A stretch of DNA of 64,000 bases from Actinernus sp. WN-2022 (taxonomy: Eukaryota > Cnidaria > Anthozoa > Actiniaria > Actinernidae). Both the position numbers and the translations under genes were made by a program. Numbering within the stretch: position 1 is the stretch's first letter; each line of letters starts with the position of its first letter. The stretch covers positions 172,046 to 236,045 of the forward strand of contig JAOWCC010000931.1 of assembly GCA_030867875.1 (NCBI GenBank), given 5' to 3'. The notes under the pieces are model-generated. The model was not told the origin of the DNA. It worked only from the letters and a program-made list of their open reading frames with translations, and made no database searches. Positions 26,957-39,872 of this stretch are shown here, one piece after another.

Positions 26957-28788
26957 CAACGCATCCTCCTCTTTCATCCTGCATCATCCTGCATCAACCT
27001 GCATCATCGTGCATCATCGTGCATCACCGTGCATCAATCTGCATCACCGTGCATCATCGTGCATCATCGTGCATCATCCTGCATCATCCTGCATCATCCT
27101 GCATCATCCTGCATCATCCTGCATCATCCTGCATCATCCTGCATCATCCTGCATCATCCTGCATCACCCGGCATCATCCTGCATCATCCTGCATCATCCT
27201 GCATCATCCTGCATCATCGTGCGTCATCGTGCATCAACCTGCATCATCCTGCATCATCCTGCATCATCCTGCATCATCCTGCATCATCGTGCATCATCCT
27301 GCATCATCCTGCATCAGTCTGCGTTATCCTACATCATCCTGCATCAGTCTGCCTTATCCTGCTTAATACTGGCCCATCCTGATTCATGCTGTCCAATCTT
27401 GGCATATCATGAACAAAATAAATAAATAAATATAAATAAATAAAAAGAAATAGAAATACATAAAGAAATGTATAAAACAAGTAACAAATAAATAAATACA
27501 ACGCATCCTCCTCTTTCATCCTGCATCATCCTGCATCATCCTGCATCATCCTGCATCATCGTGCACCATCCTGCATCATCCTGCACCATCCTGCATCAAC
27601 CTACATCATCCTGCATCATCCTGCATCATCCTGCATCATCCTGCATCATCCTGCATCATCCTGCATCAGTCTGCGTTATCCTGCATCATCCTGCATCAGT
27701 CTGCGTTATCCTGCTTCATACTGGCCCATCCTGATTCATGCTGTCCAATCTTGGCATATCATGAACAAAATAAATAAATAAATAAATAGAAATAAATAAA
27801 AAGAAATAGAAATACATAAAGAAATGTATAAAACAAGTAACAAATAAATAAATACAACGCATCCTCCTCTTTCATCCTGCATCATCCTGCATCATCCTGC
27901 ATCACCGTGCATCATCGTGCATCACCGTGCATCAATCTGAATCACCGTGCATCATCGTGCATCACCGTGCATCAATCTGCATCACCGTGCATCATCGTGC
28001 GTCATCGTGCATCAACCTGCATCATCCTGCATCATCCTGCATCAACCTGCATCATCCTGCATCATCCTGCATCATCCTGCATCATCCTGGATCATCCTGC
28101 ATCATCCTGCATCATCCTGCATCATCCTGCATCATCCTGCATCATCCTGCATCATCCTGCATCATCCTGCATCATCCTGCATCATCCTGCATCATCCTGC
28201 ATCAGTCGGCGTTATCCTGCATCATCCTGCATCAGTCTGCGTTATCCTGCTTCATACTGGCCCATCCTGATTCATGCTGTCCAATCTTGGCATATCATGA
28301 ACAAAATAAATAAATAAATAGAAATAAATAAAAAGAAATAGAAATACATAAAGAAATGTATAAAACAAGTAACAAATAAATAAATACAACGCATCCTACT
28401 CTTTCATCCTACATCATCGTGCATCATCGTGCATCACCGTGCATCAATCTGCATCACCGTGCATCATGGTGCGTCATCGTGCATCAACCTGCATCATCCT
28501 GCATCATCCTGCATCATCCTGCATCATCCTGCATCATCCTGCATCATCCTGCATCATCCTGCATCATCCTGCATCATCCTGCATCATCCTGCATCATCCT
28601 GCATCAGTCTGCGTTATCCTGCATCATCCTGCATCAGTCTACGTTATCCTGCTTCATACTGGCCCATCCTGATTCATGCTGTCCAATCTTGGCATATCAT
28701 GAACAAAATAAATAAATAAATAGAAATAAATAAAAAGAAATAGAAATACATAAAGAAATGTATAAAACAAGTAACAAATAAATAAATA
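26957..28788 (+). repeat. Units P, k, l, h2 (U64-U67)
   Basis: U64 (542 bp) is the first P unit (cacccggc, 3' gtctgcctt). U65 (356 bp) is k-like with caacctac, and its following spacer has one extra aaat tetramer (about 27778). U66 (532 bp) is the second l unit. U67 (402 bp) is h2 and starts with the rare cctactctttc, shared only with 42371. Confidence 0.85.
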
Positions 28789-29200
28789 CAACGCATCCTC
28801 CTCTTTCATCCTGCATCATCCTGCATCAACCTGCATCATCGTGCATCATCGTGCATCACCGTGCATCAATCTGCATCACCGTGCATCCTCGTGCATCATC
28901 GTGCATCATCCTGCATCATCCTGCATCATCCTGCATCATCCTGCATCATCCTGCATCATCCTGCATCATCCTGCATCATCCTGCATCATCCTGCATCACC
29001 CGGCATCATCCTGCATCATCCTGCATCATCCTGCATCATCCTGCATCATCGTGCGTCATCGTGCATCAACCTGCATCATCCTGCATCATCCTGCATCATC
29101 CTGCATCATCCTGCATCATCGTGCATCATCCTGCATCATCCTGCATCAGTCTGCGTTATCCTACATCATCCTGCATCAGTCTGCCTTATCCTGCTTAATA

Positions 29201-29353
29201 CTGGCCCATCCTGATTCATGCTGTCCAATCTTGGCATATCATGAACAAAATAAATAAATAAATAGAAATAAATAAAAAGAAATAGAAATACATAAAGAAA
29301 TGTATAAAACAAGTAACAAATAAATAAATACAACGCATCCTCCTCTTTCATCC
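29201..29353 (+). repeat. Type example of the inter-unit spacer
   Basis: This is a clean example of the spacer found 141 times. It opens with decayed monomers still in 10-bp phase: ctggcccatc, ctgattcatg, ctgtccaatc, ttggcatatc (29201-29240). A 90-bp A-rich core follows (29241-29330, about 12% G+C by hand count) with aaat tetramers at both ends. It closes with caacgcatcc and tcctctttcatcc. Four core variants occur: aaaacaagtaac, aaaacaaataac, aaaaaattaac and aaaaaaataac. The last bases before caacg are either att or ata. A 2-bp shorter form (aataaaaaaatag) follows every b unit. Confidence 0.93.
29247..29309 (+). promoter_or_regulatory. TATA-like and poly(A)-signal-like hexamers in the spacer (example copy)
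   Basis: Each spacer contains overlapping aataaa hexamers (here 29247-29265) followed by tataaaa (29303-29309). If the array were transcribed on the plus strand, each monomer run would follow a TATA-like element and be followed by poly(A)-signal-like hexamers. Both are expected by chance in DNA this rich in A and T, and no correctly spaced initiator is evident. I list it as a sequence fact with no claim of function. Confidence 0.25.
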
Positions 29354-30986
29354 TGCATCATCCTGCATCATCCTGCATCATCCTGCATCATCGTGCATCA
29401 TCGTGCATCACCGTGCATCAATCTGCATCACCGTGCATCATCGTGCATCATCGTGCATCAACCTGCATCATCCTGCATCAACCTGCATCATCCTGCATCA
29501 TCCTCTATCATCCTGCATCATCCTGCATCATCCTGCATCATCCTGCATCATCCTGCATCATCCTGCATCATCCTGCATCATCCTGCATCATCTGGCATCA
29601 TTCTGCATCATCCTGCATCATCCTGCATCATCCTGCATCATCCTGCATCATCCTGCATCATCCTGCATCATCCTGCATCATCCTGCATCAGTCTGCGTTA
29701 TCCTTCATCAGTCTGCGTTATCCTCCATCATCCTGCTTCATACTGGCCCATCCTGATTCATGCTGTCCAATCTTGGCATATCATGAACAAAATAAATAAA
29801 TAAATAGAAATAAATAAAAAGAAATAGAAATACATAAAGAAATGTATAAAACAAGTAACAAATAAATAAATACAACGCATCCTCCTCTTTCATCCTGCAT
29901 CATCCTGCATCAACCTGCATCATCGTGCATCATCGTGCATCACCGTGCATCAATCTGCATCACCGTGCATCATCGTGCATCATCGTGCATCATCCTGCAT
30001 CATCCTGCATCATCCTGCATCATCCTGCATCATCCTGCATCATCCTGCATCATCCTGCATCATCCTGCATCATCCTGCATCATCCTGCATCATCCTGCAT
30101 CATCCTGCATCATCCTGCATCATCCTGCATCATCGTGCGTCATCGTGCATCAACCTGCATCATCCTGCATCATCCTGCATCATCCTGCATCATCCTGCAT
30201 CATCGTGCATCATCCTGCATCATCCTGCATCAGTCTGCGTTATCCTACATCATCCTGCATCAGTCTGCCTTATCCTGCTTAATACTGGCCCATCCTGATT
30301 CATGCTGTCCAATCTTGGCATATCATGAACAAAATAAATAAATAAATAGAAATAAATAAAAAGAAATAGAAATACATAAAGAAATGTATAAAACAAGTAA
30401 CAAATAAATAAATACAACGCATCCTCCTCTTTCATCCTGCATCATCCTGCATCATCCTGCATCATCCTGCATCATCGTGCATCATCGTGCATCACCGTGC
30501 ATCAATCTGCATCACCGTGCATCATCGTGCATCATCGTGCATCAACCTGCATCATCCTGCATCAACCTGCATCATCCTGCATCATCCTCTATCATCCTGC
30601 ATCATCCTGCATCATCCTGCATCATCCTGCATCATCCTGCATCATCCTGCATCATCCTGCATCATCCTGCATCATCCTGCATCATCCTGCATCATTCTGC
30701 ATCATCCTGCATCATCCTGCATCATCCTGCATCATCCTGCATCATCCTGCATCATCCTGCATCATCCTGCATCATCCTGCATCATCCTGCATCATCCTGC
30801 ATCAGTCTGCGTTATCCTTCATCAGTCTGCGTTATCCTCCATCATCCTGCTTCATACTGGCCCATCCTGATTCATGCTGTCCAATCTTGGCATATCATGA
30901 ACAAAATAAATAAATAAATAGAAATAAATAAAAAGAAATAGAAATACATAAAGAAATGTATAAAACAAGTAACAAATAAATAAATT

Positions 30987-33553
30987 CAACGCATCCTCCT
31001 CTTTCATCCTGCATCATCCTGCATCATCCTGCATCATCCTTTATCATCATGCATCATCCTGCATCATCCTGCATCATCCTGCATCATCCTGCATCATCCT
31101 GCATCATCCTGCATCATCCTGCATCATCCTGCATCATCCTGCATCATCCTGCATCATCCTGCATCATCCTGCATCATCCTGCATCATCGTGCATCATCCT
31201 GCATCATCCTGCATCAGTCTGCGTTATCCTGCATCAGTCTGCGTTATCCTCCATCATCCTGCTTCATACTGGCCCATCCTGATTCATGCTGTCCAATCTT
31301 GGCATATCATGAACAAAATAAATAAATAAATAGAAATAAATAAAAAGAAATAGAAATACATAAAGAAATGTATAAAAAATTAACAAATAAATAAATACAA
31401 CGCATCCTCCTCTTTCATCCTACATCATCGTGCATCATCGTGCATCACCGTGCATCAATCTGCATCACCGTGCATCAATCTGCATCACCGTGCATCATCG
31501 TGCATCATCGTGCATCAACCTGCATCATCCTGCATCATCCTGCATCATCCTGCATCATCCTGCATCATCCTGCATCATCCTGCATCATCCTGCATCATCC
31601 TGCATCATCCCGCATCATCCTGCATCATCCTGCATCATCCTGCATCATCCTGCATCATCCTGCATCATCCTGCATCATCCTGCATCATCCTGCATCATCC
31701 TGCATCATCCTGCATCATCCTGCATCATCCTGCATCATCCTGCATGATCCTGCATCATCCTGCATCATCCTGCATCATCGTGCATCATCCTGCATCAGTC
31801 TGCGTTATCCTGCATCAGTCTGCGTTATCCTCCATCATCCTGCTTCATACTCGCCCATCCTGATTCATGCTGTCCAATCTTGGCATATCATGAACAAAAT
31901 AAATAAATAAATAGAAATAAATAAAAAGAAATAGAAATACATAAAGAAATGTATAAAAAATTAACAAATAAATAAATACAACGCATCCTCCTCTTTCATC
32001 CTACATCATCGTGCATCATCGTGCATCACCGTGCATCAATCTGCATCACCGTGCATCATCGTGCATCATCGTGCATCATCCTGCATCATCCTGCATCATC
32101 CTGCATCATCCTGCATCATCCTGCATCATCCTGCATCATCCTGCATCATCCTGCATCATCCTGCATCACCCGGCATCATCCTGCATCATCCTGCATCATC
32201 CTGCATCATCCTGCATCATCGTGCGTCATCGTGCATCAACCTGCATCATCCTGCATCATCCTGCATCATCCTGCATCATCCTGCATCATCGTGCATCATC
32301 CTGCATCATCCTGCATCAGTCTGCGTTATCCTACATCATCCTGCATCAGTCTGCCTTATCCTGCTTAATACTGGCCCATCCTGATTCATGCTGTCCAATC
32401 TTGGCATATCATGAACAAAATAAATAAATAAATAGAAATAAATAAAAAGAAATAGAAATACATAAAGAAATGTATAAAACAAGTAACAAATAAATAAATA
32501 CAACGCATCCTCCTCTTTCATCCTGCATCATCCTGCATCATCCTGCATCATCCTGCATCATCGTGCATCATCGTGCATCACCGTGCATCAATCTGCATCA
32601 CCGTGCATCATCGTGCATCATCGTGCATCAACCTGCATCATCCTGCATCAACCTGCATCATCCTGCATCATCCTCTATCATCCTGCATCATCCTGCATCA
32701 TCCTGCATCATCCTGCATCATCCTGCATCATCCTGCATCATCCTGCATCATCCTGCATCATTCTGCATCATCCTGCATCATCCTGCATCATCCTGCATCA
32801 TCCTGCATCATCCTGCATCATCCTGCATCATCCTGCATCAGTCTGCGTTATCCTTCATCAGTCTGCGTTATCCTCCATCATCCTGCTTCATACTGGCCCA
32901 TCCTGATTCATGCTGTCCAATCTTGGCATATCATGAACAAAATAAATAAATAAATAGAAATAAATAAAAAGAAATAGAAATACATAAAGAAATGTATAAA
33001 ACAAGTAACAAATAAATAAATACAACGCATCCTCCTCTTTCATCCTGCATCATCCTGCATCAACCTGCATCATCGTGCATCATCGTGCATCACCGTGCAT
33101 CAATCTGCATCACCGTGCATCATCGTGCATCATCGTGCATCATCCTGCATCATCCTGCATCATCCTGCATCATCCTGCATCATCCTGCATCATCCTGCAT
33201 CATCCTGCATCATCCTGCATCATCCTGCATCATCCTGCATCATCCTGCATCATCCTGCATCATCCTGCATCATCGTGCGTCATCGTGCATCAACCTGCAT
33301 CATCCTGCATCATCCTGCATCATCCTGCATCATCCTGCATCATCGTGCATCATCCTGCATCATCCTGCATCAGTCTGCGTTATCCTACATCATCCTGCAT
33401 CAGTCTGCCTTATCCTGCTTAATACTGGCCCATCCTGATTCATGCTGTCCAATCTTGGCATATCATGAACAAAATAAATAAATAAATAGAAATAAATAAA
33501 AAGAAATAGAAATACATAAAGAAATGTATAAAAAATTAACAAATAAATAAATA
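30987..33553 (+). repeat. Units Y, T, P, Q, P (U72-U76)
   Basis: Y (30987, 411 bp) has cctttatcatcatgc and no cgtg block. T (31398, 581 bp) has the doubled caatctgcatcaccg and one cccgc; its 3' end has a private catactcgccc (about 31852). P (31979), Q (32501) and P (33023) follow. This looks like the tail of one cycle joined to the head of the next. Confidence 0.86.
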
Positions 33554-36500
33554 CAACGCATCCTCCTCTTTCATCCTACATCATCGTGCATCATCGTGCA
33601 TCACCGTGCATCAATCTGCATCACCGTGCATCATCGTGCATCATCGTGCATCATCCTGCATCATCCTGCATCATCCTGCATCATCCTGCATCATCCTGCA
33701 TCATCCTCCATCATCCTGCATCATCCTGCATCATCCTGCATCATCCTGCATCACCCGGCATCATCCTGCATCATCCTGCATCATCCTGCATCATCCTGCA
33801 TCATCGTGCGTCATCGTGCATCAACCTGCATCATCCTGCATCATCCTGCATCATCCTGCATCATCCTGCATCATCGTGCATCATCCTGCATCATCCTGCA
33901 TCAGTCTGCGTTATCCTACATCATCCTGCATCAGTCTGCCTTATCCTGCTTAATACTGGCCCATCCTGATTCATGCTGTCCAATCTTGGCATATCATGAA
34001 CAAAATAAATAAATAAATAGAAATAAATAAAAAGAAATAGAAATACATAAAGAAATGTATAAAACAAGTAACAAATAAATAAATACAACGCATCCTCCTC
34101 TTTCATCCTGCATCATCCTGCATCATCCTGCATCATCCTGCATCATCGTGCATCATCGTGCATCACCGTGCATCAATCTGCATCACCGTGCATCATCGTG
34201 CATCATCGTGCATCAACCTGCATCATCCTGCATCAACCTGCATCATCCTGCATCATCCTCTATCATCCTGCATCATCCTGCATCATCCTGCATCATCCTG
34301 CATCATCCTGCATCATCCTGCATCATCCTGCATCATCCTGCATCATTCTGCATCATCCTGCATCATCCTGCATCATCCTGCATCATCCTGCATCATCCTG
34401 CATCATCCTGCATCATCCTGCATCATCCTGCATCAGTCTGCGTTATCCTTCATCAGTCTGCGTTATCCTCCATCATCCTGCTTCATACTGGCCCATCCTG
34501 ATTCATGCTGTCCAATCTTGGCATATCATGAACAAAATAAATAAATAAATAGAAATAAATAAAAAGAAATAGAAATACATAAAGAAATGTATAAAACAAG
34601 TAACAAATAAATAAATACAACGCATCCTCCTCTTTCATCCTGCATCATCCTGCATCAACCTGCATCATCGTGCATCATCGTGCATCACCGTGCATCAATC
34701 TGCATCACCGTGCATCATCGTGCATCATCGTGCATCATCCTGCATCATCCTGCATCATCCTGCATCATCCTGCATCATCCTGCATCATCCTGCATCATCC
34801 TGCATCATCCTGCATCATCCTGCATCATCCTGCATCATCCTGCATCATCCTGCATCATCCTGCATCATCGTGCGTCATCGTGCATCAACCTGCATCATCC
34901 TGCATCATCCTGCATCATCCTGCATCATCCTGCATCATCGTGCATCATCCTGCATCATCCTGCATCAGTCTGCGTTATCCTACATCATCCTGCATCAGTC
35001 TGCCTTATCCTGCTTAATACTGGCCCATCCTGATTCATGCTGTCCAATCTTGGCATATCATGAACAAAATAAATAAATAAATAGAAATAAATAAAAAGAA
35101 ATAGAAATACATAAAGAAATGTATAAAACAAGTAACAAATAAATAAATACAACGCATCCTCCTCTTTCATCCTGCATCATCCTGCATCATCCTGCATCAT
35201 CCTGCATCATCGTGCATCATCGTGCATCACCGTGCATCAATCTGCATCACCGTGCATCATCGTGCATCATCGTGCATCAACCTGCATCATCCTGCATCAA
35301 CCTGCATCATCCTGCATCATCCTCTATCATCCTGCATCATCCTGCATCATCCTGCATCATCCTGCATCATCCTGCATCATCCTGCATCATCCTGCATCAT
35401 CCTGCATCATCCTGCATCATCCTGCATCATCCTGCATCATCCTGCATCATCCTGCATCATCCTGCATCATCCTGCATCATCCTGCATCATCCTGCATCAT
35501 CCTGCATCATCCTGCATCAGTCTGCGTTATCCTTCATCAGTCTGCGTTATCCTCCATCATCCTGCTTCATACTGGCCCATCCTGATTCATGCTGTCCAAT
35601 CTTGGCATATCATGAACAAAATAAATAAATAAATAGAAATAAATAAAAAGAAATAGAAATACATAAAGAAATGTATAAAACAAATAACAAATAAATAAAT
35701 TCAACGCATCCTCCTCTTTCATCCTGCATCATCTTGCATCATCCTGCATCATCCTGCATCATCGTGCATCATCGTGCATCACCGTGCTTCAATCTGCATC
35801 ACCGTGCATCATCGTGTATCATCGTGCATCAACCTGCATCATCCTGCATCATCCTGCATCATCCTGCATCATCCTGCATCATCCTGCATCATCCTGCATC
35901 ATCCTGCATCATCCTGCATCATCCTGCATCATCCTGCATCATCCTGCATCATCCTGCATCATCCTGCATCATCCTGCATCATCCTGCATCATCCTGCATC
36001 ATCCTGCATCATCCTGCATCATCCTGCATCAGTCTGCGTTATCCTGCATCAGTCTGCGTTATCCTCCATCATCCTGCTTCATACTGGCCCATCCTGATTC
36101 ATGCTGTCCAATCTTGGCATATCATGAACAAAATAAATAAATAAATAGAAATAAATAAAAAGAAATAGAAATACATAAAGAAATGTATAAAACAAGTAAC
36201 AAATAAATAAATACAACGCATCCTCCTCTTTCATCCTGCATCATCCTGCATCATCCTGCATCATCGTGCATCATCGTGCATCACCGTGCATCAATCTGCA
36301 TCACCGTGCATCATCGTGCATCATCGTGCATCAACGTGCATCATCCTGCATCATCCTGCATCATCCTTTATCATCATGCATCATCCTGCATCATCCTGCA
36401 TCATCCTGCATCATCCTGCATCATCCTGCATCATCCTGCATCATCCTGCATCATCCTGCATCATCCTGCATCATCCTGCATCATCGTGCATCATCCTGCA

Positions 36501-37255
36501 TCATCCTGCATCAGTCTGCGTTATCCTGCATCAGTCTGCGTTATCCTCCATCATCCTGCTTCATACTGGCCCATCCTGATTCATGCTGTCCAATCTTGGC
36601 ATATCATGAACAAAATAAATAAATAAATAGAAATAAATAAAAAGAAATAGAAATACATAAAGAAATGTATAAAAAATTAACAAATAAATAAATACAACGC
36701 ATCCTCCTCTTTCATCCTACATCATCGTGCATCATCGTGCATCACCGTGCATCAATCTGCATCACCGTGCATCAATCTGCATCACCGTGCATCATCGTGC
36801 ATCATCGTGCATCAACCTGCATCATCCTGCATCATCCTGCATCATCCTGCATCATCCTGCATCATCCTGCATCATCCTGCATCATCCTGCATCATCCTGC
36901 ATCATCCTGCATCATCCCGCATCATCCTGCATCATCCTGCATCATCCTGCATCATCCTGCATCATCCTGCATCATCCTGCATCATCCTGCATCATCCTGC
37001 ATCATCCTGCATCATCCTGCATCATCCTGCATCATCCTGCATCATCGTGCATCATCCTGCATCATCCTGCATCAGTCTGCGTTATCCTGCATCAGTCTGC
37101 GTTATCCTCCATCATCCTGCTTCATACTGGCCCATCCTGATTCATGCTGTCCAATCTTGGCATATCATGAACAAAATAAATAAATAAATAGAAATAAATA
37201 AAAAGAAATAGAAATACATAAAGAAATGTATAAAAAATTAACAAATAAATAAATA

Positions 37256-39341
37256 CAACGCATCCTCCTCTTTCATCCTACATCATCGTGCATCATCGTG
37301 CATCACCGTGCATCAATCTGCATCACCGTGCATCATCGTGCGTCATCGTGCATCAACCTGAATCATCCTGCATCATTCTGCATCATCCTGCATAATCCTG
37401 CATCATCCTGCATCATCCTGCATCATCCTGCATCATCCTGCATCAGTCTGCGTTATCCCGCTTAATACTGCCCATCCTGATTCATGCTGTCCAATCTTGG
37501 CATATCATGAACAAAATAAATAAATAAATAGAAATAAATAAAAAGAAATAGAAATACATAAAGAAATGTATAAAACAAGTAACAAATAAATAAATTCAAC
37601 GCATCCTCCTCTTTCATCCTGCATCATCCTGCATCATCCTGCATCATCCTGCATCATCGTGCATCATCGTGCATCATCGTGCATCACCGTGCATCAATCT
37701 GCATCACCGTGCATCATCGTGCATCATCGTGCATCAACCTGCATCATCCTGCATCATCCTGCATCATCCTGCATCATACTGCATCATCCTGCATCATCCT
37801 GCATCATCCTGCATCATCCTGCATCATCCTGCATCATCCTGCATCATCCTGCATCATCCTGCATCATCGTGCATCATCCTGCATCATCCTGCATCAGTCT
37901 GCGTTATCCTGCATCAGTCTGCGTTATCCTCCATCATCCTGCTTCATACTGGCCCATCCTGATTCATGCTGTCCAATCTTGGCATATCATGAACAAAATA
38001 AATAAATAAATAGAAATAAATAAAAAGAAATAGAAATACATAAAGAAATGTATAAAAAATTAACAAATAAATAAATACAACGCATCCTCCTCTTTCATCC
38101 TACATCATCGTGCATCATCGTGCATCATCCTGCATCATCCTGCATCATCCTGCATCATCCTGCTTCATCGTGCGTCATCGTGCATCAACCTGCATCATCC
38201 TGCATCATCCTGCATCATCCTGCATCATCCTGCATCATCGTGCATCATCCTGCATCATCCTGCATCAGTCTGCGTTATCCTACATCATCCTGCATCAGTC
38301 TGCGTTATCCTGCATCAGTCTGCGTTATCCTCCATCATCCTGCTTCATACTGGCCCATCCTGATTCATGCTGTCCAATCTTGGCATACAATGAACAAAAT
38401 AAATAAATAAATAGAAATAAATAAAAAGAAATAGAAATACATAAACAAATGTATAAAACAAGTAACAAATAAATAAATTCAACGCATCCTCCTCTTTCAT
38501 CCTGCATCATCCTGCATCATCCTGCATCATCCTTTATCATCATGCATCATCCTGCATCATCCTGCATCATCCTGCATCATCCTGCATCATCCTGCATCAT
38601 CCTGCATCATCCTGCATCATCCTGCATCATCCTGCATCATCCTGCATCATCGTGCATCATCCTGCATCATCCTGCATCAGTCTGCGTTATCCTGCATCAG
38701 TCTGCGTTATCCTCCATCATCCTGCTTCATACTGGCCCATCCTGATTCATGCTGTCCAATCTTGGCATATCATGAACAAAATAAATAAATAAATAGAAAT
38801 AAATAAAAAGAAATAGAAATACATAAAGAAATGTAAAAAAAATTAACAAATAAATAAATACAACGCATCCTCCTCTTTCATCCTACATCATCGTGCATCA
38901 TCGTGCATCACCGTGCATCAATCTGCATCACCGTGCATCAATCTGCATCACCGTGCATCATCGTGCATCATCGTGCATCAACCTGCATCATCCTGCATCA
39001 TCCTGCATCATCCTTTATCATCATGCATCATCCTGCATCATCCTGCATCATCCTGCATCATCCTGCATCATCCCGCATCATCCTGCATCATCCTGCATCA
39101 TCCTGCATCATCCTGCATCATCCTGCATCATCCTGCATCATCCTGCATCATCCTGCATCATCCTGCATCATCCTGCATCATCCTGCATCATCCTGCATCA
39201 TCCTGCATCATACTGGCCCATCCTGATTCATGCTGTCCAATCTTGGCATATCATGAACAAAATAAATAAATAAATAGAAATAAATAAAAAGAAATAGAAA
39301 TACATAAAGAAATGTATAAAAAATTAACAAATAAATAAATA
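37256..39341 (+). repeat. V-W-X-Y-T cassette 1 (U84-U88)
   Basis: V: ctgaatcatcc, cataatcc, cccgcttaatactgccc. W: catactgc and three opening cgtg monomers. X: two cgtg monomers, a short core, cgtgcgtc, and three cagtctgcgtt-type pairs. Y: cctttatcatcatgc with no opening block. The T unit here (38861) also carries cctttatcatcatgc and lacks the usual 3' cagt block, a form shared only with 59913. Length 2086 bp. Confidence 0.88.
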
Positions 39342-39872
39342 CAACGCATCCTCCTCTTTCATCCTACATCATCGTGCATCATCGTGCATCACCGTGCATC
39401 AATCTGCATCACCGTGCATCAATCTGCATCACCGTGCATCATCGTGCATCATCGTGCATCAACCTGCATCATCCTGCATCATCCTGCATCATCCTGCATC
39501 ATCCTGCATCATCCTGCATCATCCTGCATCATCCTGCATCATCCTGCATCATCCTGCATCATCCCGCATCATCCTGCATCATCCTGCATCATCCTGCATC
39601 ATCCTGCATCATCCTGCATCATCCTGCATCATCCTGCATCATCCTGCATCATCCTGCATCATCCTGCATCATCGTGCATCATCCTGCATCATCCTGCATT
39701 ATCCTGCATCAGTCTGCGTTATCCTCCATCATCCTGCTTCATACTGGCCCATCCTGATTCATGCTGTCCAATCTTGGCATATCATGAACAAAATAAATAA
39801 ATAAATAGAAATAAATAAAAAGAAATAGAAATACATAAAGAAATGTATAAAAAATTAACAAATAAATAAATA

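Larger units (their letters stand above)
28789..30986 (+). repeat. P-Q-P-Q block, copy 1 (U68-U71)
   Basis: Lengths are 542, 542, 542 and 572 bp. P ends in gtctgcctt and cttaatactgg. Q has cctctatcatcc near its 5' side and ccttcatcagtc at its 3' end. U68 has a private gcatcctcg (about 28887) found again only at 48907-49448, so this block is paired with 48907-51094. Confidence 0.88.

Noticed and set aside
29241..29330. A-rich core as the poly(A) tail of an inserted SINE or LINE
   Set aside because: There is no target-site duplication, no pol III box or reverse-transcriptase relic, and the left flank is decayed monomers in phase. It behaves as an integral part of the unit.
29241..29330. Replication origin of the yeast ARS type in the A-rich core
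   Set aside because: The best stretches (such as the complement of cataaagaaat) miss the 11-bp consensus at two or more places, and A-rich DNA gives such partial matches by chance.
29166..29351. Recurrent minus-strand frame of 61 codons across the spacer, with a hydrophobic F/Y/L/I stretch, seen also at 30250, 32336, 33921, 34985, 43672, 48340, 50358, 56067 and 63448
   Set aside because: The hydrophobic stretch is only the translation of the tttattta-rich complement of the A-rich core. The frame is long enough to notice only where cttaatact replaces cttcatact and removes a stop codon. Its recurrence follows from unit duplication.
29303..29353. TATA box with a TCT-type initiator (tctttc) in the spacer
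   Set aside because: The distance from tataaaa to the candidate start is about 42 bp in the example copy, too far for a canonical pairing of about 30 bp. Kept only as a weak composition-driven observation.
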